Assembly: GCA_026416055.1 (NCBI GenBank)
Contig: JAOAFX010000014.1
Coordinates: 1 to 34,289, forward strand
Origin: Caldifarciminota bacterium
GTDB taxonomy: Bacteria; Hydrothermota; Tepidihabitantia; SM23-42; JAOAFX01
Reading direction: 5' to 3'
DNA: 34,289 nt
Shown here: positions 14,799-23,330 of the stretch, in pieces
Layout: each line of letters opens with the position of its first letter
How positions within the stretch are numbered: the stretch's first letter is position 1
The notes under the pieces: model-generated
Told to the model about the DNA's origin: nothing
The model's database searches: none
What the model saw: only the letters and a program-made list of their open reading frames with translations
Position numbers and translations under genes: made by a program

Positions 14799-15962
14799 TT
14801 ATGATTGAACCGCCCAATCCTTTATCTGCTCACATACATACTCAATCTCTTTTTTTGTAAGTTCCGGAAACATCGGCAAGGAAACGATTTCACGTGCACA
14901 TTTCTCTGAAATCGGGAAATCACCTTCTTTATAGCCAAGATGATTATAAGCCTTTTGTAGGTGAAGCGGTTTTGGATAATGGATACCGGTTCCGATGCCT
15001 CTTTCTTTCAAAAAGTTCTGGAATTTTTCCCGGTCTGGAACTCTAACTGCGTAAAGATGGTAAATATGTTTACCATAATCCATTTCCTTTGGGGTTATGA
15101 TTTTTTCTGTATTATTGAGGAGCTGGTTATAGTAATATGCATTCTGTCTGCGGTCTTCATTCCAGTCATCGAGGTAATTCAATTTGACATTCAATATTGC
15201 AGCCTGGAATCCATCCATTTTGAAATTCCAGCCTTCAAATTCATGAAGGTATCTTTCCTTCTGTCCATGGTCAATCAACATCCTCACCTTTTCTGCCAAC
15301 CCTTCATCATTTGTCAGAACCATACCGCCCTGACCATAGGCACCCAGATTCTTACTCGGGTAAAAACTGAAGGCACTTAAGAGCCCAATGGAACCTGCTT
15401 TTTTATTCTTATAAAGCGCACCGTGTGCCTGGGCAGCATCTTCTATCACTGCAAGATTGTATTCCTGAGCAATCTTTAATATTTCATCCATATCCGCAGT
15501 CTGACCATAAAGGTGTACCGGTATTATTGCCCGAACATTCAATTTTCTCTCCCGATCTCTTAAGATCCCTTTCTTTTCAATCCACTCGCATTTATTTTCA
15601 ATATATTCTTTAACTTTTTCCGGATCTATGGTATATGAATCCTCTTTGATATCAACAAAAATGGGAGTCGCACCGGTAAAACTTATTGCTTCAGCAGTAG
15701 CAATAAAAGTGTATGGTACAGTAATTACTGCATCATGACGGCCGATGTCGAGTGCCTTTAATGCGGCATAAATGGCACTTGTGCCTGAAGATATGGCAAT
15801 TCCATATTTCGTCCCACAATAAGAAGCAAAATTCTTTTCGAATTCCTTAACCATCTCACCAGCCACAAAGGCGCAGGATTCAATAGTCTTTTTGATTGCC
15901 TCATCAATTTCGTCTTTAATCATTTCATACTGTCTTTTTAAATCCATAAACGGAACCTGCAA
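14799..15962 (-). CDS. DegT/DnrJ/EryC1/StrS sugar aminotransferase (WlbC/WbpE-like)
   Basis: 387 residues, usual length for this PLP-dependent family. It opens QVPFMDLKRQYE; SSGTSAIYAAL binds PLP phosphate; IEDAAQAHGA contributes the Asp that pairs with the pyridine; and FYPSKNLGAYGQGG carries the Schiff-base Lys204. With the adjacent dehydrogenase and acetyltransferase it fits the 3-amination step on UDP-2-acetamido-3-oxo-glucuronate as in WlbC/WbpE. The start is TTG at 15962, preferred because GGAGG lies 5 bases upstream and no in-frame ATG exists before FMDL. Eighty bases separate it from the acetyltransferase. Confidence 0.93.
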   Translation of the reverse strand: MQVPFMDLKRQYEMIKDEIDEAIKKTIESCAFVAGEMVKEFEKNFASYCGTKYGIAISSGTSAIYAALKALDIGRHDAVITVPYTFIATAEAISFTGATPIFVDIKEDSYTIDPEKVKEYIENKCEWIEKKGILRDRERKLNVRAIIPVHLYGQTADMDEILKIAQEYNLAVIEDAAQAHGALYKNKKAGSIGLLSAFSFYPSKNLGAYGQGGMVLTNDEGLAEKVRMLIDHGQKERYLHEFEGWNFKMDGFQAAILNVKLNYLDDWNEDRRQNAYYYNQLLNNTEKIITPKEMDYGKHIYHLYAVRVPDREKFQNFLKERGIGTGIHYPKPLHLQKAYNHLGYKEGDFPISEKCAREIVSLPMFPELTKKEIEYVCEQIKDWAVQS

Positions 15963-16042
15963 CTAATCCTCCTTTTTTAGGGATATGACGGTAAAAGATC
16001 TGCAATTAATGGAAAGGAGTTGCCTGTAAGATTTTATCATTT

Positions 16043-16540
16043 TCATTTACTGGTTAACTTTCTGATAACTTTAGCTGGAACCCCGGCAACTATTGTATTA
16101 TCAGGAACATCCTTCGTTACCACGCTTCCAGCACCGACGATAGCATTTTCTCCTATCGTCACTCCACATAGAATCGTTGCACTCGAACCAATGGAAGCAC
16201 CTTTTTTTACGAGTGTGGGTATTACTTTCCAGTCAGCATCTGTCTGCATAGAGCCATCCGGATTCGTTGCCCTGGGATATTTATCATTTATAAAAGTAAC
16301 ATTGTGCCCGATGAAAACATTATCTTCAATCGTAACTCCCTCGCAAATAAAGGTGTGAGTAGAAATTTTACAGTTTTTACCAATCTTTGCATTTTTTTGG
16401 ATTTCAACGAAGGCACCGATTTTAGTGTTATCACCGATTTCACAGCCATAGAGGTTCACAAAACCAAAAATTTTTACATTTTCACCTAATTTCACATCCT
16501 TTATAATCTGATGACTATCAACTTTATTTACTTTTTTCAT
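16043..16540 (-). CDS. Left-handed beta-helix sugar N-acetyltransferase (WlbB/WbpD-like)
   Basis: About 165 residues of hexapeptide repeats (LGENVKIFGFVNLYGCEIGDNTKIG-type, written here only by its start) forming a left-handed parallel beta-helix. A His-containing loop (IGHNVTFINDKYPRA) supplies the likely catalytic base, and IVAGVPAKVIRK gives the typical acyl-CoA-binding end. WlbB/WbpD acetylate the 3-amino group made by WlbC/WbpE; this order and size match. The chosen ATG (16540) overlaps the dehydrogenase stop as ATGA. A longer frame starting at 16558 would overlap by 22 bases and adds CCRVK, which is not family-like. Confidence 0.92.
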   Translation of the reverse strand: MKKVNKVDSHQIIKDVKLGENVKIFGFVNLYGCEIGDNTKIGAFVEIQKNAKIGKNCKISTHTFICEGVTIEDNVFIGHNVTFINDKYPRATNPDGSMQTDADWKVIPTLVKKGASIGSSATILCGVTIGENAIVGAGSVVTKDVPDNTIVAGVPAKVIRKLTSK

Positions 16541-17538
16541 TTTAACTCTACAACACAACCACTATTTTTTAAAGATTTTTGGGCTGCATTAAGGATTTTA
16601 ACTATTTCTAACCCCACTGTTCCATTAGAGAGAGGTTCGGTTCCGTTTTTTATAGTTTCAATGAATTCATTGATCAAAACGGCAAGGGGTTCGGTGGTGT
16701 CAAATTTGGGAGCATACATATCACCGGTGCGATATTCAATAAGGGTTTTATATATACCCTCTTTGGTTTTGATTTCAACGCCTTTGTCATAAACCTTAAT
16801 CTTTTCTATAGTCTCCATATCGTCATAGACAACCATCTTTTGAGAGCCACCTATCAAAATTCTTCTGACTTTCACAGGTGCAAGCCAGTTGACATGGAAA
16901 TGGGCAATGCAATTGTTTTCAAAGAACAGGGTTAAATAGGCAATATCTTCTATTGTATTATAATGCCCCACACCGATGGCGGATACTGCTCGCGGATTTT
17001 TGTTTAAAAGATAAAGCATTATTGAGATATCATGGGTAGCAAGGTCATAAAGTACATTGACATCATGCTGGAAAAGTCCGAGGTTTATGCGTACCGCATC
17101 AAAATAGAGGATTTCTCCTATTTCCCCAGACTCTATAATCTCTTTTATTTTACGGACTGCACCATTATACATGAAGATGTGATCAACTAGTAGCTTTACA
17201 CCTTTTTTCTGCGCAAGTTCAATAAGGGTCTCAGCTTCATGGACGGTTAAAGTGAAAGGTTTTTCAACAAGCACATGCTTATCATACTGGATTGCCATCT
17301 TTGCTAACGGAAAATGAGTACTTGCCGGGGTGGCGATGCAGATACCATTTATCTTAGGGTTTTTCAGAATATCCTCATAACTATCCACCAGTTTTACCGC
17401 ATGAAATTGCTGTTTTATATTATGCAATCTTTTTGCATCAATATCAAAGCAATAGACTTCGCTTACCGATTTATTATTCAAAAGATTCCGGACTAAGTTT
17501 GGTCCCCAATAACCAACACCAATAACCGCCACCTTCAT
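16537..17538 (-). CDS. Gfo/Idh/MocA sugar dehydrogenase (WlbA/WbpB-like)
   Basis: 333 residues from the chosen ATG. The Rossmann start is VIGVGYWGPNLVRN, then CIATPASTHFPLA and VEKPFTLT (Lys93) of the NAD-binding and catalytic EKP motif. YDLATHDISIM (~residues 163-173) carries the His/Asp of the active site. The neighbours suggest oxidation of C3 of UDP-N-acetylglucosamine-uronate, as by WlbA/WbpB. The frame is open to TTG 17553, but the promoter -10 at 17563-17568 puts transcription near 17556, so TTG would have almost no leader; ATG 17538 (or 17541) behind AAAGAG is preferred. First gene of the second polysaccharide transcription unit. Confidence 0.92.
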   Translation of the reverse strand: MKVAVIGVGYWGPNLVRNLLNNKSVSEVYCFDIDAKRLHNIKQQFHAVKLVDSYEDILKNPKINGICIATPASTHFPLAKMAIQYDKHVLVEKPFTLTVHEAETLIELAQKKGVKLLVDHIFMYNGAVRKIKEIIESGEIGEILYFDAVRINLGLFQHDVNVLYDLATHDISIMLYLLNKNPRAVSAIGVGHYNTIEDIAYLTLFFENNCIAHFHVNWLAPVKVRRILIGGSQKMVVYDDMETIEKIKVYDKGVEIKTKEGIYKTLIEYRTGDMYAPKFDTTEPLAVLINEFIETIKNGTEPLSNGTVGLEIVKILNAAQKSLKNSGCVVELK

Positions 17539-17562
17539 CATCTCTCTTTTCAACCTGATTTT

Positions 17563-17590
17563 ATTATATCAAAAGAGAATATAAAGTCAA
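17563..17590 (-). promoter_or_regulatory. Strong promoter of the 17.5-10.6 kb operon
   Basis: On the minus strand, TTGACT (17585-17590), a 16-base spacer and a perfect TATAAT (17563-17568). Expected start near 17556. It would drive seven co-directional genes ending at the terminator at 10565-10597. Confidence 0.8.
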
Positions 17591-17660
17591 GAATTTATTT
17601 TTTATTTCATGGCTAATATAATCATAGTCACTTGACAAACAGGAATTTGTATTCTGTGCA

Positions 17661-18794
17661 TTATTTTAGAATTGAATCATACACTTTCTCAGTCCTAATG
17701 ACTATATCGTTCCAATTGTATTCAATTTTAATTCTCTCTTTTGCTTTTTTTCCGAGTTCGGCAAGATATGTTTGATTTTCTAATGCATATAAAATCTTAT
17801 TGCTGAGATCATCAATGTTTTTATTCTGAAAAGAGATTCCTACACCCTCCGCTGCCTCAGAGTTTTCAGGAATGTCTGAATAGATTACACATCTGCCATA
17901 ACTCATTGCTTCTAATAAAGTCAAAGCCAGTCCTTCTATTTCTGAAGGCACTATACAGCAATAGGCATTTGCATAAAGCCAGTGAAGCTCCTCCCCATAA
18001 CGGTAGCCAAGCCAAATGATTGATGGACTTGATTGTTTTTTCAATTTCTCAACATATGCATCTGTGTAAGAACTACCACCTGCGATAACCAGATTTTTAT
18101 CTAGATTACATTTTTTTTCAAGATTATTCCAGGCTTTGACCAGGATATCTACACCTTTAGTAGGCAAGATTCTTCCTACGTATAAAAAATAAGAATCTTT
18201 TTTGAGTGTTATGTCTATTTGCCCAAGATTAAAAGTTTTTTCAAAAGATAGATTATTTATATCCGGTATGTTAACGCCATTAGGGATGTAATAAACATCG
18301 CATTTATATTTTTCTTCGTAATACTTCTTCAACGTTTTAGACACGGCAATTCGTGCATTGGGGATAGTTGTGTAAAAATGTTCAGCAAGACAGGAAAAAG
18401 ATTTTGCAATTGGACCCCATTTTTCTCTTCTATATGCCTGACCATGTGAGGTAACTACCACTTTTGTTTTCATTCTTGGGATGAATGCAAGAATTGCAGG
18501 GTCAACACTATGGATATGAACAATATCAATATTCTTATCAAGTAATTCAAGACAAGAAAAAAGTGTATGAGAAATCATCTCGGTGTGCTTTTGTGGGATT
18601 GCGGGAAGATTAATCACCTTCATTTTTTTATAATAGCCATGAAAGTTATTATAGGTTCGTCGCGAATATACAAAAATTGAATGTCCTCTGTTTGCAAGAA
18701 GTTCTCCAAGTATCTCAACGTGCTTTTCGACTCCACCATAAGTAGCAGGGATACCCTTTTGTCCAACAAAAGCTATTTTATATCTGGACATCAA
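17661..18794 (-). CDS. GT4 glycosyltransferase with DUF1972-type N-terminus
   Basis: 377 residues, GT-B fold. The N-terminus IAFVGQKGIPATYGGVEKHVE is the glycine-rich acceptor loop seen in DUF1972/rhamnosyltransferase-like GT4 enzymes (first 20 residues shown by landmarks GIPATYGG and VEKHVE). The C-terminal domain has LYVGRILPTKGVDIL, an IAGGSS strand, and EIEGLALTLLEAMSYG, the E-x7-E donor-binding motif. It transfers a sugar from a nucleotide donor during repeat-unit assembly on the cytoplasmic face. It overlaps the radical SAM gene by 17 bases, so the two are translated together. It is the last gene of the upstream polysaccharide unit. Confidence 0.92.
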   Translation of the reverse strand: MMSRYKIAFVGQKGIPATYGGVEKHVEILGELLANRGHSIFVYSRRTYNNFHGYYKKMKVINLPAIPQKHTEMISHTLFSCLELLDKNIDIVHIHSVDPAILAFIPRMKTKVVVTSHGQAYRREKWGPIAKSFSCLAEHFYTTIPNARIAVSKTLKKYYEEKYKCDVYYIPNGVNIPDINNLSFEKTFNLGQIDITLKKDSYFLYVGRILPTKGVDILVKAWNNLEKKCNLDKNLVIAGGSSYTDAYVEKLKKQSSPSIIWLGYRYGEELHWLYANAYCCIVPSEIEGLALTLLEAMSYGRCVIYSDIPENSEAAEGVGISFQNKNIDDLSNKILYALENQTYLAELGKKAKERIKIEYNWNDIVIRTEKVYDSILK

Positions 18795-19776
18795 TCGGCC
18801 TGTTGAGCAATAATCTAATTTTATTTTTTAAAACCCAGTAAAAGGGTTGAATAATATTCTTTCGCATTGCTGGAACAGAAGAACCAGTCATCCAGCAATT
18901 GCGTTTGCAATTTTTTACAAGTTCCCTGACTTTTGAGGCCTCTACACTATGCCATACTTCATCAAAATCCTGGGTGTTTAAATCTCCCATTACCCATGGA
19001 CTTTCCGATCCGTTACAGGCAAGGATTCTTCCCCATGGGTCAACGAAAAAAGATTCGGTCCCGGCATAGCAGGGAATTGCTCTTTCTTTCCCATTCATAT
19101 ACCTGATTAACCCGGCATTGATGTATGCCCTAAACCAATCTTTTATTCTCAGTTTAACATTTTTTCTTTTTGATAACAATAATTGTTTTATAAAATCCTC
19201 CATTTTTTCGTTGATTATTTTCAAATCCTCAATTTTATTATCGTGTTTAAAGAAATAAAAAGAATTGTGCATCGTTGATTGAGAAAATTCAAGGCCTAAT
19301 GAACAACATAATTGATAGAGATAAAGAAGGTCATAGATATTTTTATCAGAAATCACTATGGCAAAGCCGATGTCTTTTAAACCCAGTGCCTTTAGTTCCA
19401 ATATGCTTCTTAAGGCATGATCAAAACCATTTTTAATACCACGAAGTTCATCATTCAATTTTGGCAAGCCCTCAACACTTATTCTTATTCTTATATCGGG
19501 AAATCTCTTCCCGATGTCTACAAGAATTTTTGTAAAATAGCCATTAGTGCTCAATTCAAGTTTTTTTGCCTTTGTGTTCAAAATTTCCAGGATTTCTATT
19601 ATATCCTTACGCAGTGTCGGTTCACCACCGGTTACATTCAATCTGACCATTCCTTCGGGAATCTTTTTTAAAATCTCAGGACGGAATTCTTCTTCAGGTT
19701 TTGTCGGATTAGCCCAGCTATAGCACATCTTACAACGGGCATTACACCGATAGGTTGTTATTACTGCACATTCCAT
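18778..19776 (-). CDS. Radical SAM/SPASM-type protein in the polysaccharide locus
   Basis: 332 residues. The cluster motif CNARCKMC (Cys11, 15, 18) is the CxxxCxxC of radical SAM enzymes; LNVTGGEPTLR is the GGEP SAM-binding motif; LELSTNGYF follows. The C-terminal part has CYAGTESFFVDPWGRILAC (landmarks CYAG and DPWGRILAC) and then C..NCW, consistent with a SPASM or twitch domain holding an auxiliary iron-sulfur cluster. Such proteins modify peptides, sugars or lipids. No peptide precursor was seen nearby, and the gene is coupled by a 17-base overlap to a glycosyltransferase, so a sugar or lipid substrate is more likely (inference). Confidence 0.9.
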   Translation of the reverse strand: MECAVITTYRCNARCKMCYSWANPTKPEEEFRPEILKKIPEGMVRLNVTGGEPTLRKDIIEILEILNTKAKKLELSTNGYFTKILVDIGKRFPDIRIRISVEGLPKLNDELRGIKNGFDHALRSILELKALGLKDIGFAIVISDKNIYDLLYLYQLCCSLGLEFSQSTMHNSFYFFKHDNKIEDLKIINEKMEDFIKQLLLSKRKNVKLRIKDWFRAYINAGLIRYMNGKERAIPCYAGTESFFVDPWGRILACNGSESPWVMGDLNTQDFDEVWHSVEASKVRELVKNCKRNCWMTGSSVPAMRKNIIQPFYWVLKNKIRLLLNRPIDVQI

Positions 19777-19821
19777 TCTTAAACCATTTATCTTATATTA
19801 GAATTTGAGAAATTTCATTTT

Positions 19822-20877
19822 TCATTTACTAATCGAATCGAGAATTTTTTTCAAGTTACAGATATATTGCCTCTCTGTATGATTTAGTAAAATGCTATTA
19901 CGTGCTTCAATGCCCATTTGCCGTGCTTTTTCTAAATTTTCGAGCAAAGCTTGAATCGCTGTCGATAACCCAACAACATCTTTCATTTCAACAAGAATGC
20001 CGTTTTTACCTGAGATTATATAATTTTCAGTGGCTGGTGTTCGTGTTGCTATAACAGCTTTCCCCATAAGCATTGCATTTGTAAGAACAATAAGTCCTGA
20101 AGTAACAAGGGTATTCAATGTTAAAACTACAATCTTGCACTGCTTCATTTTATCGTAAAAGAAATCATACGGTGTATCAAAATAAACAATTACATTTTCT
20201 GGAACTTTATTGGGTCGAAAGAATTTTCTTCTTGCTATCACAATGAACGAAGTCCTAGGGTTGATCTTAGCTACATCAATAAGAGTATCCCAATCACGAG
20301 ATGCCTCGCCGCCACTAAATACGTCGTATGGCTCAGTCCCCTTGGAGCCTACATAATCAAAAGAATTAGATTCAACAACATCAGTCAAAATTGCTATTTT
20401 GCTCACCGGTATTTCAAACTCATTTTTATATTTATCAACAAGATATTCAGAATTTATTGTAACGATGTCAGCTCGCTTTAATGAAAATCGGTAGCAAATC
20501 CGTCTAAGATAGTTATGAATTGGGTGCTTTTGAAGTGCAATTAGATTCAACAATAATATTTTAGGTTTGTGGAGAGATAGAATTCTCGAAAGCATCGCGA
20601 CAAAAATTCCCGTTACTGCATTCCAGGCGAGTATATAATCGTACGATTTGTTTCTCAAACAACAGACACGAAGTGCTTGGACAAAATACTTTAACCATAA
20701 TATCAGTTTACGCCATTTCACCGTTCTATCCTTCATTGTATAATTGGGTATATCTAGTAGCCTAACATGATAACCTAATTTCAGAAGTTCTCTTTCTAGC
20801 CAAAATTGCGTCTCCTTAGGCTGTTTCCAATCGACTAATAAGATTATTTTGCCAAAGAGATTTCGATTTATAGTCAT
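19822..20877 (-). CDS. GT4-like glycosyltransferase
   Basis: 351 residues with a GT-B shape. The N-terminal domain starts KIILLVDWKQP and has a basic, aromatic membrane-association stretch (KWRKLILWLKYFVQALRVC). The C-terminal domain has FSGGEASRDWDTLIDVAK (a GG..+D...LI variant of the donor-domain start), NTLVTSGLIVLTNAMLMGKAVIAT and TENYI...NGILVE. The usual acidic E-x7-E is replaced by TSGLIVLTNAM, so the donor site is unusual, but the loop and the following helix are recognisable. Acceptor and donor are unknown. It is 47 bases after the preceding transferase and co-directional. Confidence 0.85.
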   Translation of the reverse strand: MTINRNLFGKIILLVDWKQPKETQFWLERELLKLGYHVRLLDIPNYTMKDRTVKWRKLILWLKYFVQALRVCCLRNKSYDYILAWNAVTGIFVAMLSRILSLHKPKILLLNLIALQKHPIHNYLRRICYRFSLKRADIVTINSEYLVDKYKNEFEIPVSKIAILTDVVESNSFDYVGSKGTEPYDVFSGGEASRDWDTLIDVAKINPRTSFIVIARRKFFRPNKVPENVIVYFDTPYDFFYDKMKQCKIVVLTLNTLVTSGLIVLTNAMLMGKAVIATRTPATENYIISGKNGILVEMKDVVGLSTAIQALLENLEKARQMGIEARNSILLNHTERQYICNLKKILDSISK

Positions 20878-20924
20878 TTTATCAGAGATTCAAATATTCA
20901 TCCCGCCGTAATCAGGCAATTAAA

Positions 20925-22166
20925 CTAAGCTGTATTTTTCTTATTAATAGCCATTTCATAAACCGTATACAATCTTGTATAGTGAATTTCTTCACTGTGT
21001 TCCTGAAGTGCATAGTTGTATGCATTTTCACCTAATTCTCTTGCTTTAGACTCATTAGTCAATATCCAGAGCATCGCATCAGCCAACGCCTTGGAATCTC
21101 CTGGTGGCACAAGAATACCCCTTTCGTTTATCCCGACGAGTTCCGCTATACCGCCGAGATTGGAGGCGATGGTTGGTTTGGCATGAGCGAATGCTTCGAG
21201 TATACAAAATGGCTGATTTTCATAACATAGAGACGGTAGTATGACGGCTTTTGCTTTTGAAATTAGCCCGTGGATTTTCTCTCTGCTTTGAGGTCCCACA
21301 TATTTAACATTCGGTGGCAAATTTGCTAACAAGGTATTTTTATATTCTTTATTTCCATCACCAGCAATTATGAGTTGAAAATCAGGATTGGTTCTGCATG
21401 CTTCAATTAGAATGTCAATACCTTTTATTTTAGAAAGTCTACCGAGGTAAAGAAAATAATTGCTGCTATCTATGGATTTTTTAAAATAATGTTTAGGTAT
21501 AAAATGTGGAATATGCAATACTTTTTTTTTATCGAATCCATATTCTAAAAGTTTTTCTTTCAAAAATAAACTCGGTGAAATGAAGTAATCAACTTTATTT
21601 CGTACGCCAAGTATCCTGTGAATATATGCTTCCAGGGTTATAATCATACTTGCTAAATAAGAGTTTTTCTTGCATCTTTTGATAAATGATTTATAATACC
21701 TATTTGATTTGCAGGCTTCACATACCGTTTCTGCATTATCAACTAAGAAATGAGTATTGGGACATAGTAATTTGAAATCATGTAATGTCCAGACCACGGG
21801 TAATTTCAATTTTTCGGCTTCAAAGATTATAGACGGCGTAATGTGATGGTGAATACTGTTTAAATGAATAATATCCGTCTTTGCCCTGATGAGCAACTTT
21901 CGAAATTTTTTTCTGGCTTCCAATGAGTAAACTGAGCGATACATAACAGTCAGTCCGGTCAAGAGGTTTTTACGCTGATTCAATTCATGATAGTCTATAT
22001 TACTTACGAATAAGTCAACATTTGGATCTTCCAAGTCCTCTTTATACTTCATCGCAAATATAGAAACATCATGTTTTTTTTCTTGCAGTAATTTAAAGAG
22101 GTTATATGTGTATGTACAATCACCACCTCCGGCAAAATGGTAAGTATTGACGAGTGTAACTCGCAT
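20925..22166 (-). CDS. GT4 glycosyltransferase
   Basis: 413 residues, GT-B fold. VNTYHFAGGGDCTYTYNL is the acceptor-domain glycine loop. THFLVDN...CEACK is a cysteine pair frequently inserted in this GT4 subgroup (LCPN...C..C). The donor domain has YFLYLGRLSKIKGIDILIE, LIIAGDG and NQPFCILEAFAHAKPTIAS, with the final Glu of the E-x7-E motif in LEAFA (the first is in CYENQPFC). It transfers a sugar from a nucleotide donor to the growing lipid-linked glycan. Gap of 13 bases to the preceding gene, hence the same transcript. Confidence 0.92.
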   Translation of the reverse strand: MRVTLVNTYHFAGGGDCTYTYNLFKLLQEKKHDVSIFAMKYKEDLEDPNVDLFVSNIDYHELNQRKNLLTGLTVMYRSVYSLEARKKFRKLLIRAKTDIIHLNSIHHHITPSIIFEAEKLKLPVVWTLHDFKLLCPNTHFLVDNAETVCEACKSNRYYKSFIKRCKKNSYLASMIITLEAYIHRILGVRNKVDYFISPSLFLKEKLLEYGFDKKKVLHIPHFIPKHYFKKSIDSSNYFLYLGRLSKIKGIDILIEACRTNPDFQLIIAGDGNKEYKNTLLANLPPNVKYVGPQSREKIHGLISKAKAVILPSLCYENQPFCILEAFAHAKPTIASNLGGIAELVGINERGILVPPGDSKALADAMLWILTNESKARELGENAYNYALQEHSEEIHYTRLYTVYEMAINKKNTA

Positions 22167-22179
22167 AAATACTTTCTAC

Positions 22180-23319
22180 TTATAGATTCTCAAGAAAGAT
22201 GCTAAAATTGTGAGCAATTCTATCCCATGAAAATGCTTCAGCCACTATTTTTCTACCTTCCTTACCCCATTCGGACAATTTTCGCCTATTTTGGTAAGCA
22301 TAGATAATAGCGTCTGCGATTGTCTCGGGTTTATTATTGGGTATAAAAATGGCGCATTTTTTCTTTTTGGTAATTCTTTCAAACACACGCAGTGTAGTTA
22401 AAATGATTACCTTCTCCATAGCCATGTATTCCAGCAATTTAAGTGGAACATTTACTTCCCAGTAATTTAAAGCAGGATATGCCATCAAACAGACATCAGC
22501 CGTAGCAATCAATTCAGGAATACGCTGGTAGGAACATCTGCCAAAAAATTTAACATAATCATAAAAATGTTGCTTACAAACATAATCTTTAAGGTTTTGC
22601 ACAATATCGCCATCACCTACCAAATGAAGCACAGCAGGAATATTTTTTTCCTTCAAAATCTGCATGGCAAGTATAGATTCAACAAGCCCCCTATTTGATG
22701 TCATCTCACCATGAAAGAAGATTATAAACTTCTCATTTTCATTCTTTCTGTATTTACGTGGATTAAAAAATGTTGTGTTAACACCAGAAGGCCATATATG
22801 ACAATTTTTATTGAATTTCAAGTTAAATTTTCGTTGTAAAGAATCACGAAGCTCGTCAGAAATAAATGTGATACCATTATGTTTTCTCTGATTGAATTTC
22901 AATGCTAATTTGGTCCATAACTGTTCTAAAATATCTCTTGGTTTGTTTGTATTTGTATTAACATTGAAAACATAGGTCCTCAAATCCATAATGAATTTAG
23001 GTAGTTTAACACCTTGTGGGATCAAAAGCGGGAAGAAAAAAGACCATATATCAGTAATTACAATATCAAATTTCGTTTTGTAAAACAATTGTAGAAACTT
23101 AATTGACGTCATGAATATTCCGTAGATTCGCTTGAGATACGGTATTTTAATATAGTATCTCACGAAAGTTATATTCTGGCAAAAACCCTCTTTTTTTCTT
23201 TCACAAGGGAAAATAAAATGTATATCATGTAAGTTTTTTAGGTGGTTATACATTTCCATCCATGTTGTAATGTGTGTTTCCGTATCTACACATACATTAT
23301 AAATCCATAATATCTTCAT
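22180..23319 (-). CDS. GT4-like glycosyltransferase
   Basis: 379 residues. The N-terminal GT-B domain contains FDIVITDIWSFFFPLL and TFISDELRDSL. The C-terminal domain has FIIFFHGEMTSNRGLVESI (start of the donor domain), HLVGDGD, KFFGRCSYQRIPELIATADVCL, and VPLKLLEYMAMEKVII. The last segment corresponds to the P.K.LEYMA form of the donor-binding helix common in transferases of this superfamily. No membrane segment apart from a hydrophobic patch. Gap of 11 bases to the upstream gene and 13 to the downstream one. The sugar transferred cannot be inferred. Confidence 0.9.
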   Translation of the reverse strand: MKILWIYNVCVDTETHITTWMEMYNHLKNLHDIHFIFPCERKKEGFCQNITFVRYYIKIPYLKRIYGIFMTSIKFLQLFYKTKFDIVITDIWSFFFPLLIPQGVKLPKFIMDLRTYVFNVNTNTNKPRDILEQLWTKLALKFNQRKHNGITFISDELRDSLQRKFNLKFNKNCHIWPSGVNTTFFNPRKYRKNENEKFIIFFHGEMTSNRGLVESILAMQILKEKNIPAVLHLVGDGDIVQNLKDYVCKQHFYDYVKFFGRCSYQRIPELIATADVCLMAYPALNYWEVNVPLKLLEYMAMEKVIILTTLRVFERITKKKKCAIFIPNNKPETIADAIIYAYQNRRKLSEWGKEGRKIVAEAFSWDRIAHNFSIFLENL

Positions 23320-23330
23320 TTTTATTTTAT

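Noticed and set aside
15425-15613. Open + strand frames inside the aminotransferase, sugar transferase and other minus-strand genes
   Set aside because: Shadows of well-supported genes with no independent ribosome sites or motifs.
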